Notes: generated by a model from the letters alone, not told the origin. Shown: positions 35,699 through 44,614, counted from the stretch's first letter. The stretch is 64,000 bases of DNA from Asticcacaulis biprosthecium C19 (GCF_000204015.1 NZ_GL883080.1:578511-642510); one strand, 5' to 3'. Numbers and translations: made by a program.

Positions 35699-36708
35699 AC
35701 CAGCATGTCCGGCATACGGGCAGGGACGGCCGGGCTGTCGCCGCGCAGCAGAGCATCGATGCCGGCGCGCAGCACGTCCTGGGGGGCGATATAGTGGGGC
35801 GTGCGGCCAAAGGCGGCGCGATTGGCCGATACGGCGTTCAGGATCATCCGATCCTCAGCAATGATCCGCTGGAACAGGACCTGCAGCATGCTGATCTTGG
35901 CCCGCGTCAGCCAGGATTGGCCGGCCAGGGCCATGGTACCGAAGGCGCGGATCTGGCCAGCCTCAGTCGGTGTCAGGTGAAATCGGGTCCCGAAGACCAA
36001 TCGGCCGTTCTGGCGGTATTCGACCTCGGTGATGTTGGGTGCCCGAAAGCGGTCGGTGATGTGATAACCGCCCTGGCCCATAAATCTGCCCATGAAACCA
36101 TCCGGTGTCGCAGCCGGCGGATAGTGGGCCTCGATCCAGTCCAGCCCCGTGACGACGGTGGGCGTAACCGGCTGCCGACCGTCCGTGCCGCGCAAGTAGC
36201 CACCATGGACGACGGAGGTGTGGGTCGTATCCAGGATGTTCTCGGCGAAATCGCCAAGGGTCGTCGCCACCTGACCGGTCATGATGACAGAAGTCCCGCC
36301 GGGGACCAGCGGCGCGATCGGCAAAGGCAGGTCAGCGGCATGGCGGCCCAGGAAAACGAAGCCGTCACCTTCTGCGGCCTGGACGGGCGCAATAAACGCC
36401 GGCGCCGGCGAGGCGAGGGCCGGCATATGGCTGCAGCGGCCATCGCGTTCGAAGCGCCAGCCATGATAGGGGCAGACGACCCCGCCATCCTGGATTCGGC
36501 CCAGCGATAACGGCGCGCCACGGTGGGGGCAGATATCGGCAAGCGCACCGATCTTGCTCCCAATCCGACCACCATCGCGCCACAGAACATAGGCCTGGCC
36601 GTCGAACATGACTCTTAGCGGCTTGTCTTTCAGATCGCTGGACAAGGCAACGGCGTACCAACCCGACCGCAGTTCGATCCTTGTGTGCCAGGCCTTGATG
36701 TCGTCCAT
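35695..36708 (-). CDS. Rieske [2Fe-2S] aromatic-type ring oxygenase alpha subunit
   Basis: 337 aa. Rieske cluster ligands are C60-x-H62 (ICPHRGAPLSLG) and C79-x2-H82 (VVCPYHGW). The catalytic mononuclear iron triad is in ENILDTTHTSVVHGGYL (D160, H163, H168). The enzyme resembles single-component Rieske monooxygenases and demethylases of the vanillate/phthalate type. It needs an external reductase, and none is adjacent. It is coupled by a 4-bp overlap to the BtaA-like gene, an unusual partner that suggests oxidation of a lipid head group or related compound. Confidence 0.88.
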   Translation of the reverse strand: MDDIKAWHTRIELRSGWYAVALSSDLKDKPLRVMFDGQAYVLWRDGGRIGSKIGALADICPHRGAPLSLGRIQDGGVVCPYHGWRFERDGRCSHMPALASPAPAFIAPVQAAEGDGFVFLGRHAADLPLPIAPLVPGGTSVIMTGQVATTLGDFAENILDTTHTSVVHGGYLRGTDGRQPVTPTVVTGLDWIEAHYPPAATPDGFMGRFMGQGGYHITDRFRAPNITEVEYRQNGRLVFGTRFHLTPTEAGQIRAFGTMALAGQSWLTRAKISMLQVLFQRIIAEDRMILNAVSANRAAFGRTPHYIAPQDVLRAGIDALLRGDSPAVPARMPDMLV

Positions 36709-36795
36709 GCGGCATCCCTATTACAATTGAACAATGTTCAATATGGTCCAGGTGAAGCGGAATGGCAAGCCCGAACTTACGACCGGGCAGGCGTC

Positions 36796-37059
36796 TCAGG
36801 GGCGATAATTCTCGTCGGCTGTCTCACCGTTCACGCGTTCTTCGACACCGTCGATATAGACCCTGACCTCGATGCGGCCGTCACCCAAGGCCTGTTCTTC
36901 GACCTTGTCGACCACGGCCGGGCTGCCGTACCGCGCCCGAAGTTCCGTGTCGTTGATGCGGTGTTCAGGCAGGGGCGGGGCGGAGAAGCTGAAACCGTCG
37001 GAGGCATAGACCTCTTCGCCGGTGTTGTTGTCGATAAGCCGATAAACATACTGGGACAT
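36796..37059 (-). CDS. Small hypothetical protein (87 aa)
   Basis: Start at the ATG at 37057-37059 behind AAGGAG with 7-base spacing. It begins MSQYVYRLIDNNTGEEVY and continues with an acidic, beta-rich stretch (GRIEVRVYIDGVEERV). No signal peptide, membrane segment or known motif. It lies alone, divergent from metE. Confidence 0.6.
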   Translation of the reverse strand: MSQYVYRLIDNNTGEEVYASDGFSFSAPPLPEHRINDTELRARYGSPAVVDKVEEQALGDGRIEVRVYIDGVEERVNGETADENYRP

Positions 37060-37164
37060 GGGACGTCTCCTTTTCCATCTACATGCCGTGATCGCCGATA
37101 AGAAATCCATGCGGGCTGATCCAGGTCAAAACGCATCAAATTTTCCACAAATAAAGATATGCAC

Positions 37165-37184
37165 ATATAAAGATATCTTTATAT
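37165..37184. promoter_or_regulatory. Perfect 20-bp palindrome upstream of metE (operator)
   Basis: ATATAAAGATATCTTTATAT is self-complementary over 20 bp, and a further half-site ataaagatat lies just before it (37151-37160). A -35-like TTGACGC follows at 37190-37196, placing the palindrome directly upstream of the probable metE promoter. The AT-rich palindrome fits an ArsR-family methionine-metabolism regulator (SahR-type). The regulator is not in this window. Confidence 0.65.
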
Positions 37185-37318
37185 CATTCTTGACGCGTCG
37201 CGAAACCTGACCTAGGTTCCCGCGGCTTTCCGTCCGGATGCGCCCGATCCTCCGTAATCCAGCCGGATGCGGACGTGCGGCCCCATGTCCGGAGACCCAC
37301 TTCCAGCGAGGACTTACC

Positions 37319-39643
37319 GTGTCACTGAATTCTCTGCCCGTCGCCACCCTGGGGACACCGCGCATCGGCAGCAAACGCGAGCTCAAATTCGCCCTCGAAA
37401 GCTACTGGTCGGGCAAGACCAGCCAGGCCGATCTGCTGCAAACCGCGGCGGAGTTGCGCGCGATCAACTGGGCCCGTCAAAAGGCGCGCGGCGTCGACAT
37501 CATCCCGTCCAACGACTTTTCGCTGTACGACCATGTCCTGGACACCAGCCTGATGGTCGGCGCCATCCCTGCCGGATACGGCGAAGCCGCCGATCTCGAC
37601 ACCTATTTTGCCATGGCGCGCGGCGCGCAGACTGCACAGGTCTGCGGACATGGTCATGTCCACCACCACGGCCTGGGCGTGCCGGCCCAGGAAATGACCA
37701 AGTGGTTCGACACCAACTATCATTATCTGGTGCCGGAATTCACCTCCGACCAGACCTTCCGGCTGTCCGCGTTCAAACCGCTCGACGAGTTTCTCGAGGC
37801 CAAAAGCCTGGGCTACCATACCCGTCCAGTCCTGGTCGGACCGGTGACCTTCCTGCGCCTGGGCAAATCGCCGACAGCCGATTTCAACCCGCTCAGCCTG
37901 ATCGATCGCCTGATCCCGGTCTATGCCGACATCCTGACCCGCTTGTGCGAGGCCGGCGCCGACTGGGTGCAGATCGACGAGCCGGTCCTGGCGCTGGACC
38001 ACGACGCGGCAACGGCCCAGGCGCTGCAAACCACCTATGCTGCCCTGGCCGAGGCCGTCCCCGACCTGAAGATTCTGGTCGCCGGCTACTTCGGCGGCCT
38101 TGATGACAATCTCGACCTGGCACTCAGCCTCCCCATTGCCGGCTTGCATCTGGACCTGATCCGCGCCCCGGAACAGCTCTCCGCCGTGTTGGCCAGGGCC
38201 CCGGCCGAGTGGGTGCTGTCGCTGGGCGTCATTGACGGCCGTAACATCTGGCGCGCTGACCTGGACTCCATCCTTGATCGGCTTGAGCCGGTTGTCTCAC
38301 GCGGCCATCTGCAACTGGCGCCATCCTGTTCACTGCTGCACGTGCCGATCGACCTCGACCTCGAAGACCGCCTCGACCTCGACGTCAAATCCTGGCTCGC
38401 CTTCTCGCTGCAGAAGATGGAGGAACTAAAAACCCTGAGCAATGGCCTTACGCGTGGGCGCCATACAGTTCACGCCGAACTGGTCGCCGCCACATCCGCG
38501 ACCGAAGCGAGAAAATACTCGCGCAAGGTCCACAATGACAAGGTCCGGACGCGCCTGAGCGCCATCACGCCGCAGGCCAGCCGCCGGGGCAGCCCTGTCT
38601 CCGATCGGGCCAAGGTTCAGCGCGATCGCTTCCGCTTGCCGGCTTTTCCGACCACGACCATCGGTTCCTTCCCCCAGACCGCCGCGGTCCGCCAGGCCCG
38701 TTCGGCCTACGCCAAAGGCGACCTGACCGCAGCCCAGTACGACACCTTCCTGAAGGCGGAAACCGAGCGCGCCATCCGCTGGCAGGAGGAGATCGGGCTC
38801 GATGTTCTGGTCCATGGCGAGTTCGAGCGCAACGACATGGTGCAGTACTTTGGTGAGCAGCTCTCGGGCTTTGCCTTTACGCGCCACGCCTGGGTGCAAT
38901 CCTACGGCTCGCGCTGCGTCCGTCCCCCCGTCCTGTTCGGCGATGTCGCCCGGGCCGAGCCGATGACGGTCGCGTGGTGGCGCTACGCCCAGTCCCTGAC
39001 CGATAAGCCCGTCAAAGGCATGCTGACGGGACCGGTGACCATACTCAACTGGTCGTTCGTGCGTGACGACCTGCCGCGCGCCACGGTCTGCCGTCAGATT
39101 GCCCTTGCCATCCGCGACGAGGTCGCCAGCCTGGAAGCCGCCGGCGCGCGGATGATTCAGATCGACGAAGCCGCTTTGCGTGAAGGTCTGCCGCTGCGCC
39201 GCCGCGACTGGGATAGCTACCTCGATTGGGCGGTCGAAGCTTTCCGTCTGACCGCTTCGGGCGTGACCGACGCCACCCAGATCCACACTCACATGTGCTA
39301 TTCCGAGTTCAACGACATCCTAGACGCCATTACCGCCATGGACGCCGACGTCATCTCGATTGAGACCTCGCGTTCGAAGATGGAACTGTTGGATGCCTTC
39401 GCCGCCCGAAGTTACCCGGCCGAAATTGGCCCCGGCGTCTACGATATCCACGCGCCGCGCGTGCCCGAGGTCTCCGAGATGGTCCACCTGCTGGCACTGG
39501 CGAGGCAACGACTCGACGACGGCCAGATCTGGATCAATCCCGACTGCGGCCTGAAGACTCGCGGCTGGGCCGAGGTCCGGCCGGCCTTGGTCAACATGGT
39601 CGCCGCCGCAAAAAAGCTGAGAGGCCGTTTCGACTGCGTCTGA
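37319..39643 (+). CDS. metE: Cobalamin-independent methionine synthase
   Basis: Transfers the methyl group of 5-methyltetrahydrofolate polyglutamate to homocysteine. I start at the GTG at 37319 (SLNSLPVATLGTPRIG), behind GAGGA, giving 774 aa, normal for MetE. The N-terminal folate-binding half has RELKFALESYWSGK and FDTNYHYLVPEF. The C-terminal catalytic half has TTTIGSFPQTAAVRQAR, HGEFERNDMVQYFGEQL, the zinc ligands in QIHTHMCYSEFNDI, and the last zinc Cys in INPDCGLKTRGW. The palindrome 135 bp upstream is the probable operator. I saw no cobalamin or SAM riboswitch in the leader. Confidence 0.95.
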   Translation: MSLNSLPVATLGTPRIGSKRELKFALESYWSGKTSQADLLQTAAELRAINWARQKARGVDIIPSNDFSLYDHVLDTSLMVGAIPAGYGEAADLDTYFAMARGAQTAQVCGHGHVHHHGLGVPAQEMTKWFDTNYHYLVPEFTSDQTFRLSAFKPLDEFLEAKSLGYHTRPVLVGPVTFLRLGKSPTADFNPLSLIDRLIPVYADILTRLCEAGADWVQIDEPVLALDHDAATAQALQTTYAALAEAVPDLKILVAGYFGGLDDNLDLALSLPIAGLHLDLIRAPEQLSAVLARAPAEWVLSLGVIDGRNIWRADLDSILDRLEPVVSRGHLQLAPSCSLLHVPIDLDLEDRLDLDVKSWLAFSLQKMEELKTLSNGLTRGRHTVHAELVAATSATEARKYSRKVHNDKVRTRLSAITPQASRRGSPVSDRAKVQRDRFRLPAFPTTTIGSFPQTAAVRQARSAYAKGDLTAAQYDTFLKAETERAIRWQEEIGLDVLVHGEFERNDMVQYFGEQLSGFAFTRHAWVQSYGSRCVRPPVLFGDVARAEPMTVAWWRYAQSLTDKPVKGMLTGPVTILNWSFVRDDLPRATVCRQIALAIRDEVASLEAAGARMIQIDEAALREGLPLRRRDWDSYLDWAVEAFRLTASGVTDATQIHTHMCYSEFNDILDAITAMDADVISIETSRSKMELLDAFAARSYPAEIGPGVYDIHAPRVPEVSEMVHLLALARQRLDDGQIWINPDCGLKTRGWAEVRPALVNMVAAAKKLRGRFDCV

Positions 39644-39666
39644 CTCACGGCTGCATAACGCCGGTC

Positions 39667-39703
39667 GGGGGAAGCCAGGTGCAAACCGTACCTGGCTTCC
39701 CCC
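39667..39703 (+). terminator. Strong hairpin after metE
   Basis: A perfect 14-bp stem: gggggaagccaggt (39667-39680) with its complement (39690-39703), loop of 9. It stands 23 bp behind the metE stop. No T-run follows, so it may act as an RNA-stabilising or Rho-assisted terminator. Confidence 0.65.
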
Positions 39704-39767
39704 GCGATAGCCCTGTTATGCTATGTGTCGCGGGAAAGGCCTGAGGGAGCCTGTCCGGAGATCCATC

Positions 39768-40229
39768 ATGACCAGCGTCCTGACCATTGAGAACGAAACC
39801 CGCGCCAACAGCTTTATCACCGGTGACCAGTTTGCGCCGTCCATCACCCGCCTCAGCAACGGCGGCAACGTCGTAGCCTGGGAAAGCTATGGCCAGGATG
39901 GTGATGCGTCCGGCATCTATCTCCAGCGTTATGATGCCGACGGCACGGCGACTGGTGTGGAGACCCGCGCCAACTCCACGACGGCAGGCGCGCAATCGGC
40001 ACCCTGACCGGCGGTCTTGGCGCAGATTTTTCCAGTTGGGCTCGGACTTCCGTGCCGACCGGATCACGGATTTCAGCTCGGCCCAGGGCGACAGGATGCA
40101 GTGGTCGGCCTGGGCAGCTATACGGTGACCCAAGTTGGCGCTGACGTCACGGTCGACTTCGGTGGCGGCAACATCATCACCATCCTGGCCGTCACCGCCG
40201 CCGATGTTTCGGCTAACATAATACTTTGA
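39768..40229 (+). pseudogene. Collapsed RTX-type calcium-binding repeat protein gene
   Basis: Remains of a large secreted RTX/hemolysin-type protein. The N-terminal piece starts at the ATG at 39768 behind GGAG: ETRANSFITGDQFAPSITRL, then GNVVAWESYGQDGDASGIYL, ending with TGA at 40005-40007. Immediately after, a fragment of an RTX repeat (LTGGLGAD, another frame) joins DFRADRITDFSSAQGDRM (a third frame) and then the usual type I secretion C-terminus GADVTVDFGGGNIITIL ending at 40229. The frames change 0, 2, 1, 0 over 200 bp, so an internal deletion has removed nearly all repeats and the gene is dead. Confidence 0.8.
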
Positions 40230-40245
40230 TTGCGTGTATAAATTT

Positions 40246-40308
40246 CCCTCTTTCCGCCTGCGGGGAGAGGACTAGAGCTAAGCGAAGCGATAGCGATCCG
40301 GTGAGGGG
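40246..40308. repeat. Dispersed intergenic repeat, copy B
   Basis: Hairpin head ccctctttccgc / gcggggagagg followed by the tail that ends ggtgagggg, diverged from copy A at 1972-2033 by scattered substitutions. It begins 17 bp after the end of the RTX pseudogene. Confidence 0.8.
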
Positions 40309-40354
40309 CTTCAATGTCCCTTCAGCCTTTCCGACTGTTCAAACGGAACCACAC

Positions 40355-41095
40355 ATGACTCTCCAATCCCGCCTCCTTACGGCTTTCGAAACCCACGACC
40401 TGGCCGAAATCCAATCCGTCCTCTCGCAAGGCCTTGACCCGACCGTCCCCATTATTGGCAAGCCGCCGGTGATGATCCTGATTGAGATGTACTATCGCTC
40501 CGATGCCTTTCCGGCCTGTCTGCGCCTCCTCCTCGACCATGGCGCCACCGTCGTTGATCCGCTCCTTCTGCCGGTCCTGCTCGATGACATCCCGGCTCTC
40601 GAAGATGCTTTGAAAAGCAACCCGGATTACCTCAACCACCGTGTCCACCTCCCCAGCGCCTTCGTCTCGCTAAACGGCGCAACTCTGCTGCATCTGGCAT
40701 CAGAATACGGCCACCTCGAAGCCGCCACCTGGTTGCTCGACCAGGGCTGCGACCCCAATGCAACCGCCGATACAGATCTCGGCTATAACGGCCACACCGC
40801 CATCTTCCACACCGTCAATTCCAACGGCAACCGCTCGGCGGCGGTCATGCGCTTGCTGCTGGAGCGCGGCGCCTGCACGGATTTGCAACTTCAAGGCCTG
40901 TGGTGGGGCAGGGGGTTCGAGTGGGAGACTCTGTTCTTCGACGTGACGCCGGTGTCCTTCGCGCAGATGGGACTTCTGCCGCAAATCCACCGCCGCGAAG
41001 CCGACATCTACGCCAATATCGCTGATCTGCTGGCTGTGTCCGGCCGGCTGGTGCCTGAGTTGTCGAACGTTCCGAACAGGTATCTTATGTCGTGA
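40355..41095 (+). CDS. Ankyrin-repeat protein (246 aa)
   Basis: I start at the ATG at 40355 (MTLQSRLLTAFETHDLAEIQ). At least three or four ankyrin units can be read: LAEIQSVLSQGLDPTVP, a degenerate second, GATLLHLASEYGHLEAATWLLDQGCDPNAT, and GHTAIFHTVNSNGNRSAAVMRLLLERGACTD. No signal peptide. Probably a soluble protein-interaction scaffold; partner unknown. The dispersed repeat lies in its leader. Confidence 0.85.
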   Translation: MTLQSRLLTAFETHDLAEIQSVLSQGLDPTVPIIGKPPVMILIEMYYRSDAFPACLRLLLDHGATVVDPLLLPVLLDDIPALEDALKSNPDYLNHRVHLPSAFVSLNGATLLHLASEYGHLEAATWLLDQGCDPNATADTDLGYNGHTAIFHTVNSNGNRSAAVMRLLLERGACTDLQLQGLWWGRGFEWETLFFDVTPVSFAQMGLLPQIHRREADIYANIADLLAVSGRLVPELSNVPNRYLMS

Positions 41096-41173
41096 AACCA
41101 AAAAGACGCATTCCACCACTGGACATTCTTAAGCGGCCTCGGCATAAGCGCGGTTCGTGAAATGTCACGTCTG

Positions 41174-41249
41174 GCCGGCTTAGCTCAGATGGTAGAGCAG
41201 TTGTTTTGTAAACATCAGGTCACGGGTTCGATTCCTGTAGCCGGCACCA
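41174..41249 (+). tRNA. tRNA-Thr (TGT anticodon)
   Basis: A full cloverleaf: acceptor GCCGGCT/AGCCGGC, D-arm GCTC..GAGC, anticodon loop TTTGTAA (anticodon TGT, reads ACA), T-arm with GGTTCGATTCC, discriminator A and genome-encoded CCA (41247-41249). No integrase or partial duplicate of the 3' end is adjacent, so it does not appear to be an occupied attachment site. Confidence 0.97.
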
Positions 41250-41371
41250 GCCTTCGCAAACGACGTGCGCAATGGCTGCCGCGTCAAAGCGTAGCGAAGA
41301 CGGGCGGTGACGCCTCGTTTTCCCTGACTTTCCAAGCCTGAATTAGGGCGTGAATACTCACTTGCAAAAAG

Positions 41372-43483
41372 CTAAGGTTTGGTTTCGACCTTGACCTCAG
41401 GGTACGCGTCGCTTGGCCCGGCCAGCAGCGGCGCAGGTCGTCCTTTCAGGTGCCGGTCGAAGAAGGCGCGCGAATAGGCGTTGACGATCGTGTGGGCGCG
41501 CACCGCGTCGATCGGTCCTGTGACGCCGATCTGTGAAAGGACAGGAGACCAGTTCGAGATATCCGTAAAGTTGCTGTGAAACATGCCCGAAACCCGTACG
41601 AAATAACCGGATCTGGCCAAACTTTCATACACCGACCGCATGGAGGTTTGATGCGATTCAATTTCGGGTTCCGGCCAACCGCCGCTGCGTTGGCGTTCCA
41701 GACGCATGTCGGTCGCGTCGCGGGTAATCCACATGGCAGGCTGCCGCAGGCCTGACTTGACAACGTCAAGGGACATGGCGGCGTCCATCACCAGACAGGC
41801 CTTCAGGCGTGGGTCGCGGAGGCAGGAATCGCCCGCCACAATCCCGCCCAGCGAAATCCCGAAGACGCCAGTACCCTGCATATCCAGTTTTCCCGTCAGG
41901 ATGCCCCCGGCATCAGCCCGATTGACTTCAGCAAGCTGGTCCAGGGTAAAGCTCACGTCCTGCGCCAGGTAGGGAATGATACTGTTTCCTTCCAAGACAT
42001 GCCCGTTCAGACGCGGCGCGACCCTGTCGCGCATGTAGCTGGAACCCACCATGGCGTGGAGTTGCGCGACCGTCAGGCCCGCCTGCTGACGGCCATCCGG
42101 GAAGACGACATTGGCGGCGGCGCCCGGTTGGTCGATCGCAGCGACAATATAGCCATGGGAGACCAATTCCTCGATCTGGTAGGTATTCATCTGGCGAAAG
42201 CCGGTCGCCCCTTCCAGGAAGATGAGAACCGGGTAGTTGCGCTGGTCGTTGGCTATTGGCGCGGACGACACGGCGTCCGTCGTGACATATTTTAGGGGTG
42301 AAAAGAGAAATTGCGGCTTGCGCTGTAGGCGTGCAAAAGCCGCCGTGACCGCGTCGGCGTCTGCCAGATAGGGTGCGCGCGGGGCCGCCGGAACAGCCTG
42401 CGCAGGATACCAGACCTGCACCATTACTTCGCGACGGGCCGCCGGATCAGCACGGAAGATGTCCGGGCGATTCGCATCCACCCAATGATAGGTGACGGTT
42501 CCAATGGCGTATGGTCCTGTCGGGCGCGGGAAATGGAACACCGGGAGGACTATGCGAAAGGCAATTGCCGCCGCCAGAATGAGTGCGCCCGAGCCGACGG
42601 CCCCCCCTGCGGCAAGGTAGCGAGCGGAACCCTTCGAGCCCGAATGATCGCAACGGTCTGATGCCCTAAGAGTTGCGGCCCCTGCCAAGACAACGACGAT
42701 CACGGCGACGACCGCCAGGATCACAAACAGCAAAAACGGCGCATAGTAGGCGTCATAATTGGTTAGAATCCCCCAGGGGATATTGATCGTCGCGTGGAAC
42801 AGCACAGCGATGAACACGCTATGGCCCGTGTTGGCAAACAACCACACGATGATGACCCTTAGCGCGATTGTGGCAAGACATTGCCAGGCGATCCAGCCGA
42901 CGTCGTGGCCCATCTGCGCATAAGGGATGACATGCCAAAGCGCCCAGACCGTCCCCAGAATGAGGCTGGTGGTCAACGCGCTCCACCGGGCGCTTAAGCC
43001 GGCGAAAGCATATCCCTGCCAACCCAGCTCTTCGCCGACGGCGCCGACGAGAAACATCAGCGCGAACGCCAGAATTTCCAGGATGGAAAAGAGCTGCGCG
43101 TCAGGCAGGGCGGCGCCGGAAAGGCGATACACGCCATAGTGCAATAGGAAGACGACCGGCATGATCAGGAGCGCAACGAGAAGCCATTGCACACTGTTGA
43201 TCCTGTCATAGTCCAGGACACGCGCGAAAAGCGCCCGGGCGCCGGCAAGGCCGCTATCACGGACGACCAGGATCAGTGCGGCAATCACCGGCATGAACGC
43301 CATCAAGGCGGTCAGAGGAAGGAAGCTCGCGATCGGAAGGCGATCGCCGGCTGCACCCAGCACATAGAAGGGAAGCGACAGCAGAAACAGTAGCAAAAAG
43401 AAGAGCCATGGAGATCCTGTTGGCTTGCGCGATAATCTATCAGGCGTCATGAGCCATTTTTGCCCATTGCGCATTCGGATCAT
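41372..43483 (-). CDS. CPBP (CAAX/Abi) membrane protease fused to alpha/beta hydrolase
   Basis: 703 aa. Residues 1-310 form an eight-helix CPBP-type intramembrane protease: E151-E152 in GAVGEELGWQGYAF, H184 in ALWHVIPY and H230 in LFHATINIPWG are the expected metal ligands. Residues 320-703 form a periplasm-facing alpha/beta hydrolase related to platelet-activating-factor acetylhydrolase/dienelactone hydrolase: oxyanion region PVLIFLEGATGFR, nucleophile S544 in FGISLGGIVAG and the late His in MFHSNFTD. I know the two domains separately but not as a common fusion. An alternative start is the ATG at 43450. Confidence 0.85.
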   Translation of the reverse strand: MIRMRNGQKWLMTPDRLSRKPTGSPWLFFLLLFLLSLPFYVLGAAGDRLPIASFLPLTALMAFMPVIAALILVVRDSGLAGARALFARVLDYDRINSVQWLLVALLIMPVVFLLHYGVYRLSGAALPDAQLFSILEILAFALMFLVGAVGEELGWQGYAFAGLSARWSALTTSLILGTVWALWHVIPYAQMGHDVGWIAWQCLATIALRVIIVWLFANTGHSVFIAVLFHATINIPWGILTNYDAYYAPFLLFVILAVVAVIVVVLAGAATLRASDRCDHSGSKGSARYLAAGGAVGSGALILAAAIAFRIVLPVFHFPRPTGPYAIGTVTYHWVDANRPDIFRADPAARREVMVQVWYPAQAVPAAPRAPYLADADAVTAAFARLQRKPQFLFSPLKYVTTDAVSSAPIANDQRNYPVLIFLEGATGFRQMNTYQIEELVSHGYIVAAIDQPGAAANVVFPDGRQQAGLTVAQLHAMVGSSYMRDRVAPRLNGHVLEGNSIIPYLAQDVSFTLDQLAEVNRADAGGILTGKLDMQGTGVFGISLGGIVAGDSCLRDPRLKACLVMDAAMSLDVVKSGLRQPAMWITRDATDMRLERQRSGGWPEPEIESHQTSMRSVYESLARSGYFVRVSGMFHSNFTDISNWSPVLSQIGVTGPIDAVRAHTIVNAYSRAFFDRHLKGRPAPLLAGPSDAYPEVKVETKP

Positions 43484-43755
43484 AGGCTCTGAAGCTCAGT
43501 ATTGCGCCGCTCGTCGCAATCACCACCAGCACTGTATCGGCAAGAACATCGCCCGTCGCTTGCGACGCGGTCGGCGCGACCACGCGCCAAAAGCTTCCAA
43601 ACAGGGCAACCCAGCCGGGCTGAAGGGGAATATGAAATTTCGAGCCTCCTGTTGACCTGTTCACCGGTGATCCGGGAAAACCGGACCACCCAATAGTGCA
43701 AGGACAAACGGGCTCATTGCGCTGGGTCAATTCCAGCGCAATGAACCTTGAGCCA

Positions 43756-44403
43756 TTACGCGATGACGATTTTGTTCTCGACGGAGGTCGCACCTTCGGC
43801 TGCCCAGGCGACTTCTGACGCCTCCTGCCAATCGCTCCACGTCTCAACGGCACCGGTCAGAGTTACCTTGCCGCCGTCAGCCTTGACCTTGATGCGCTTG
43901 GTGTCGAACCAGGAACGGTCAAGAGCGAAGGCGATGTTTTCAGCAATAGCCGCCGTATTCACCTTCGGCTTGACCGTCGCCTCGTTAGAAACGCCGATGA
44001 CACCCATCAAGCGGCGAATGTCCTGTGCCGCGGCTTCCTTCTGGAAATACCACTCGACCTGGCCGCTCAGGGTAACCCAACCCTTGCTGACCGCAACCTT
44101 GATGGCGTCGGTGGGTACGTTGCCATCCCAGGACAGGACGTTGAGGGCTGCCCTGGCGATATCCTCATCATCGCGTTTTGCGCTGTTCGCCAGCTTGATC
44201 TCGATTTCGTTGGCGATGGCCTTGGCGCCCTTGACGCGACGCACGGCGTGTTCAGCATCGTGCTTTTCGCTGTAGGACTCCACGTGTCCCGTCAGTGTTA
44301 CGACACCATCATGAGCTGTGACACCGATATGGGCGCCGTTCACGTTCGGAGTCCAGTTGAGTTCGTCGAGGACGTTTTGCTTTAGGTCTGTGTCGTAAGC
44401 CAT
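43756..44403 (-). CDS. Triple BON-domain protein (OsmY-like, cytoplasmic)
   Basis: Three BON domains in a row, each with a GxVTLxGxV core: GVVTLTGHVESY (about 35), GWVTLSGQVEWY (about 110) and GKVTLTGAVETW (about 185). I start at the ATG at 44401-44403 (MAYDTDLKQNVLDELNW). There is no signal peptide, unlike OsmY, so this is the cytosolic type often induced by osmotic or general stress. The function is thought to be phospholipid or membrane association. Confidence 0.9.
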   Translation of the reverse strand: MAYDTDLKQNVLDELNWTPNVNGAHIGVTAHDGVVTLTGHVESYSEKHDAEHAVRRVKGAKAIANEIEIKLANSAKRDDEDIARAALNVLSWDGNVPTDAIKVAVSKGWVTLSGQVEWYFQKEAAAQDIRRLMGVIGVSNEATVKPKVNTAAIAENIAFALDRSWFDTKRIKVKADGGKVTLTGAVETWSDWQEASEVAWAAEGATSVENKIVIA

Positions 44404-44614
44404 TATTATTTCCAATTCGGGGGTTTGCGCCGATAGGCGCCACGGGACTTGCCGCCGATTTACGTAAGGTTCCTATGTACAATCCCCTCATCACGGCATC
44501 GTGGGTTCAGGCGGCGAAATCTGCCTACCGACCGGGCAACAGACTCCCTACGGCGCCCCGGCCATTCAGGGACCATAGACATCGCTTTGGACGGCTGACG
44601 ATGGCCGGTTCGTC

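Noticed and set aside
37197-37318. Cobalamin or SAM riboswitch in the metE leader
   Set aside because: No B12 box and no SAM-II/III pseudoknot pattern could be found; the palindrome explains regulation better.
39723-39767. Upstream ATG extending the RTX remnant
   Set aside because: The ATG at 39768 has the GGAG site and matches the typical start of such proteins; the extra 15 residues are not supported.
41174-41249. tRNA-Thr as an integration site of a genomic island
   Set aside because: No integrase, no repeated tRNA 3' end and no composition change next to it; the AT-rich island is at 2-8 kb, far away.
43484-43755. Possible short genes between the CPBP fusion and the BON protein
   Set aside because: Several short open frames exist on both strands, but none has a ribosome site, a recognisable motif or consistent codon use.
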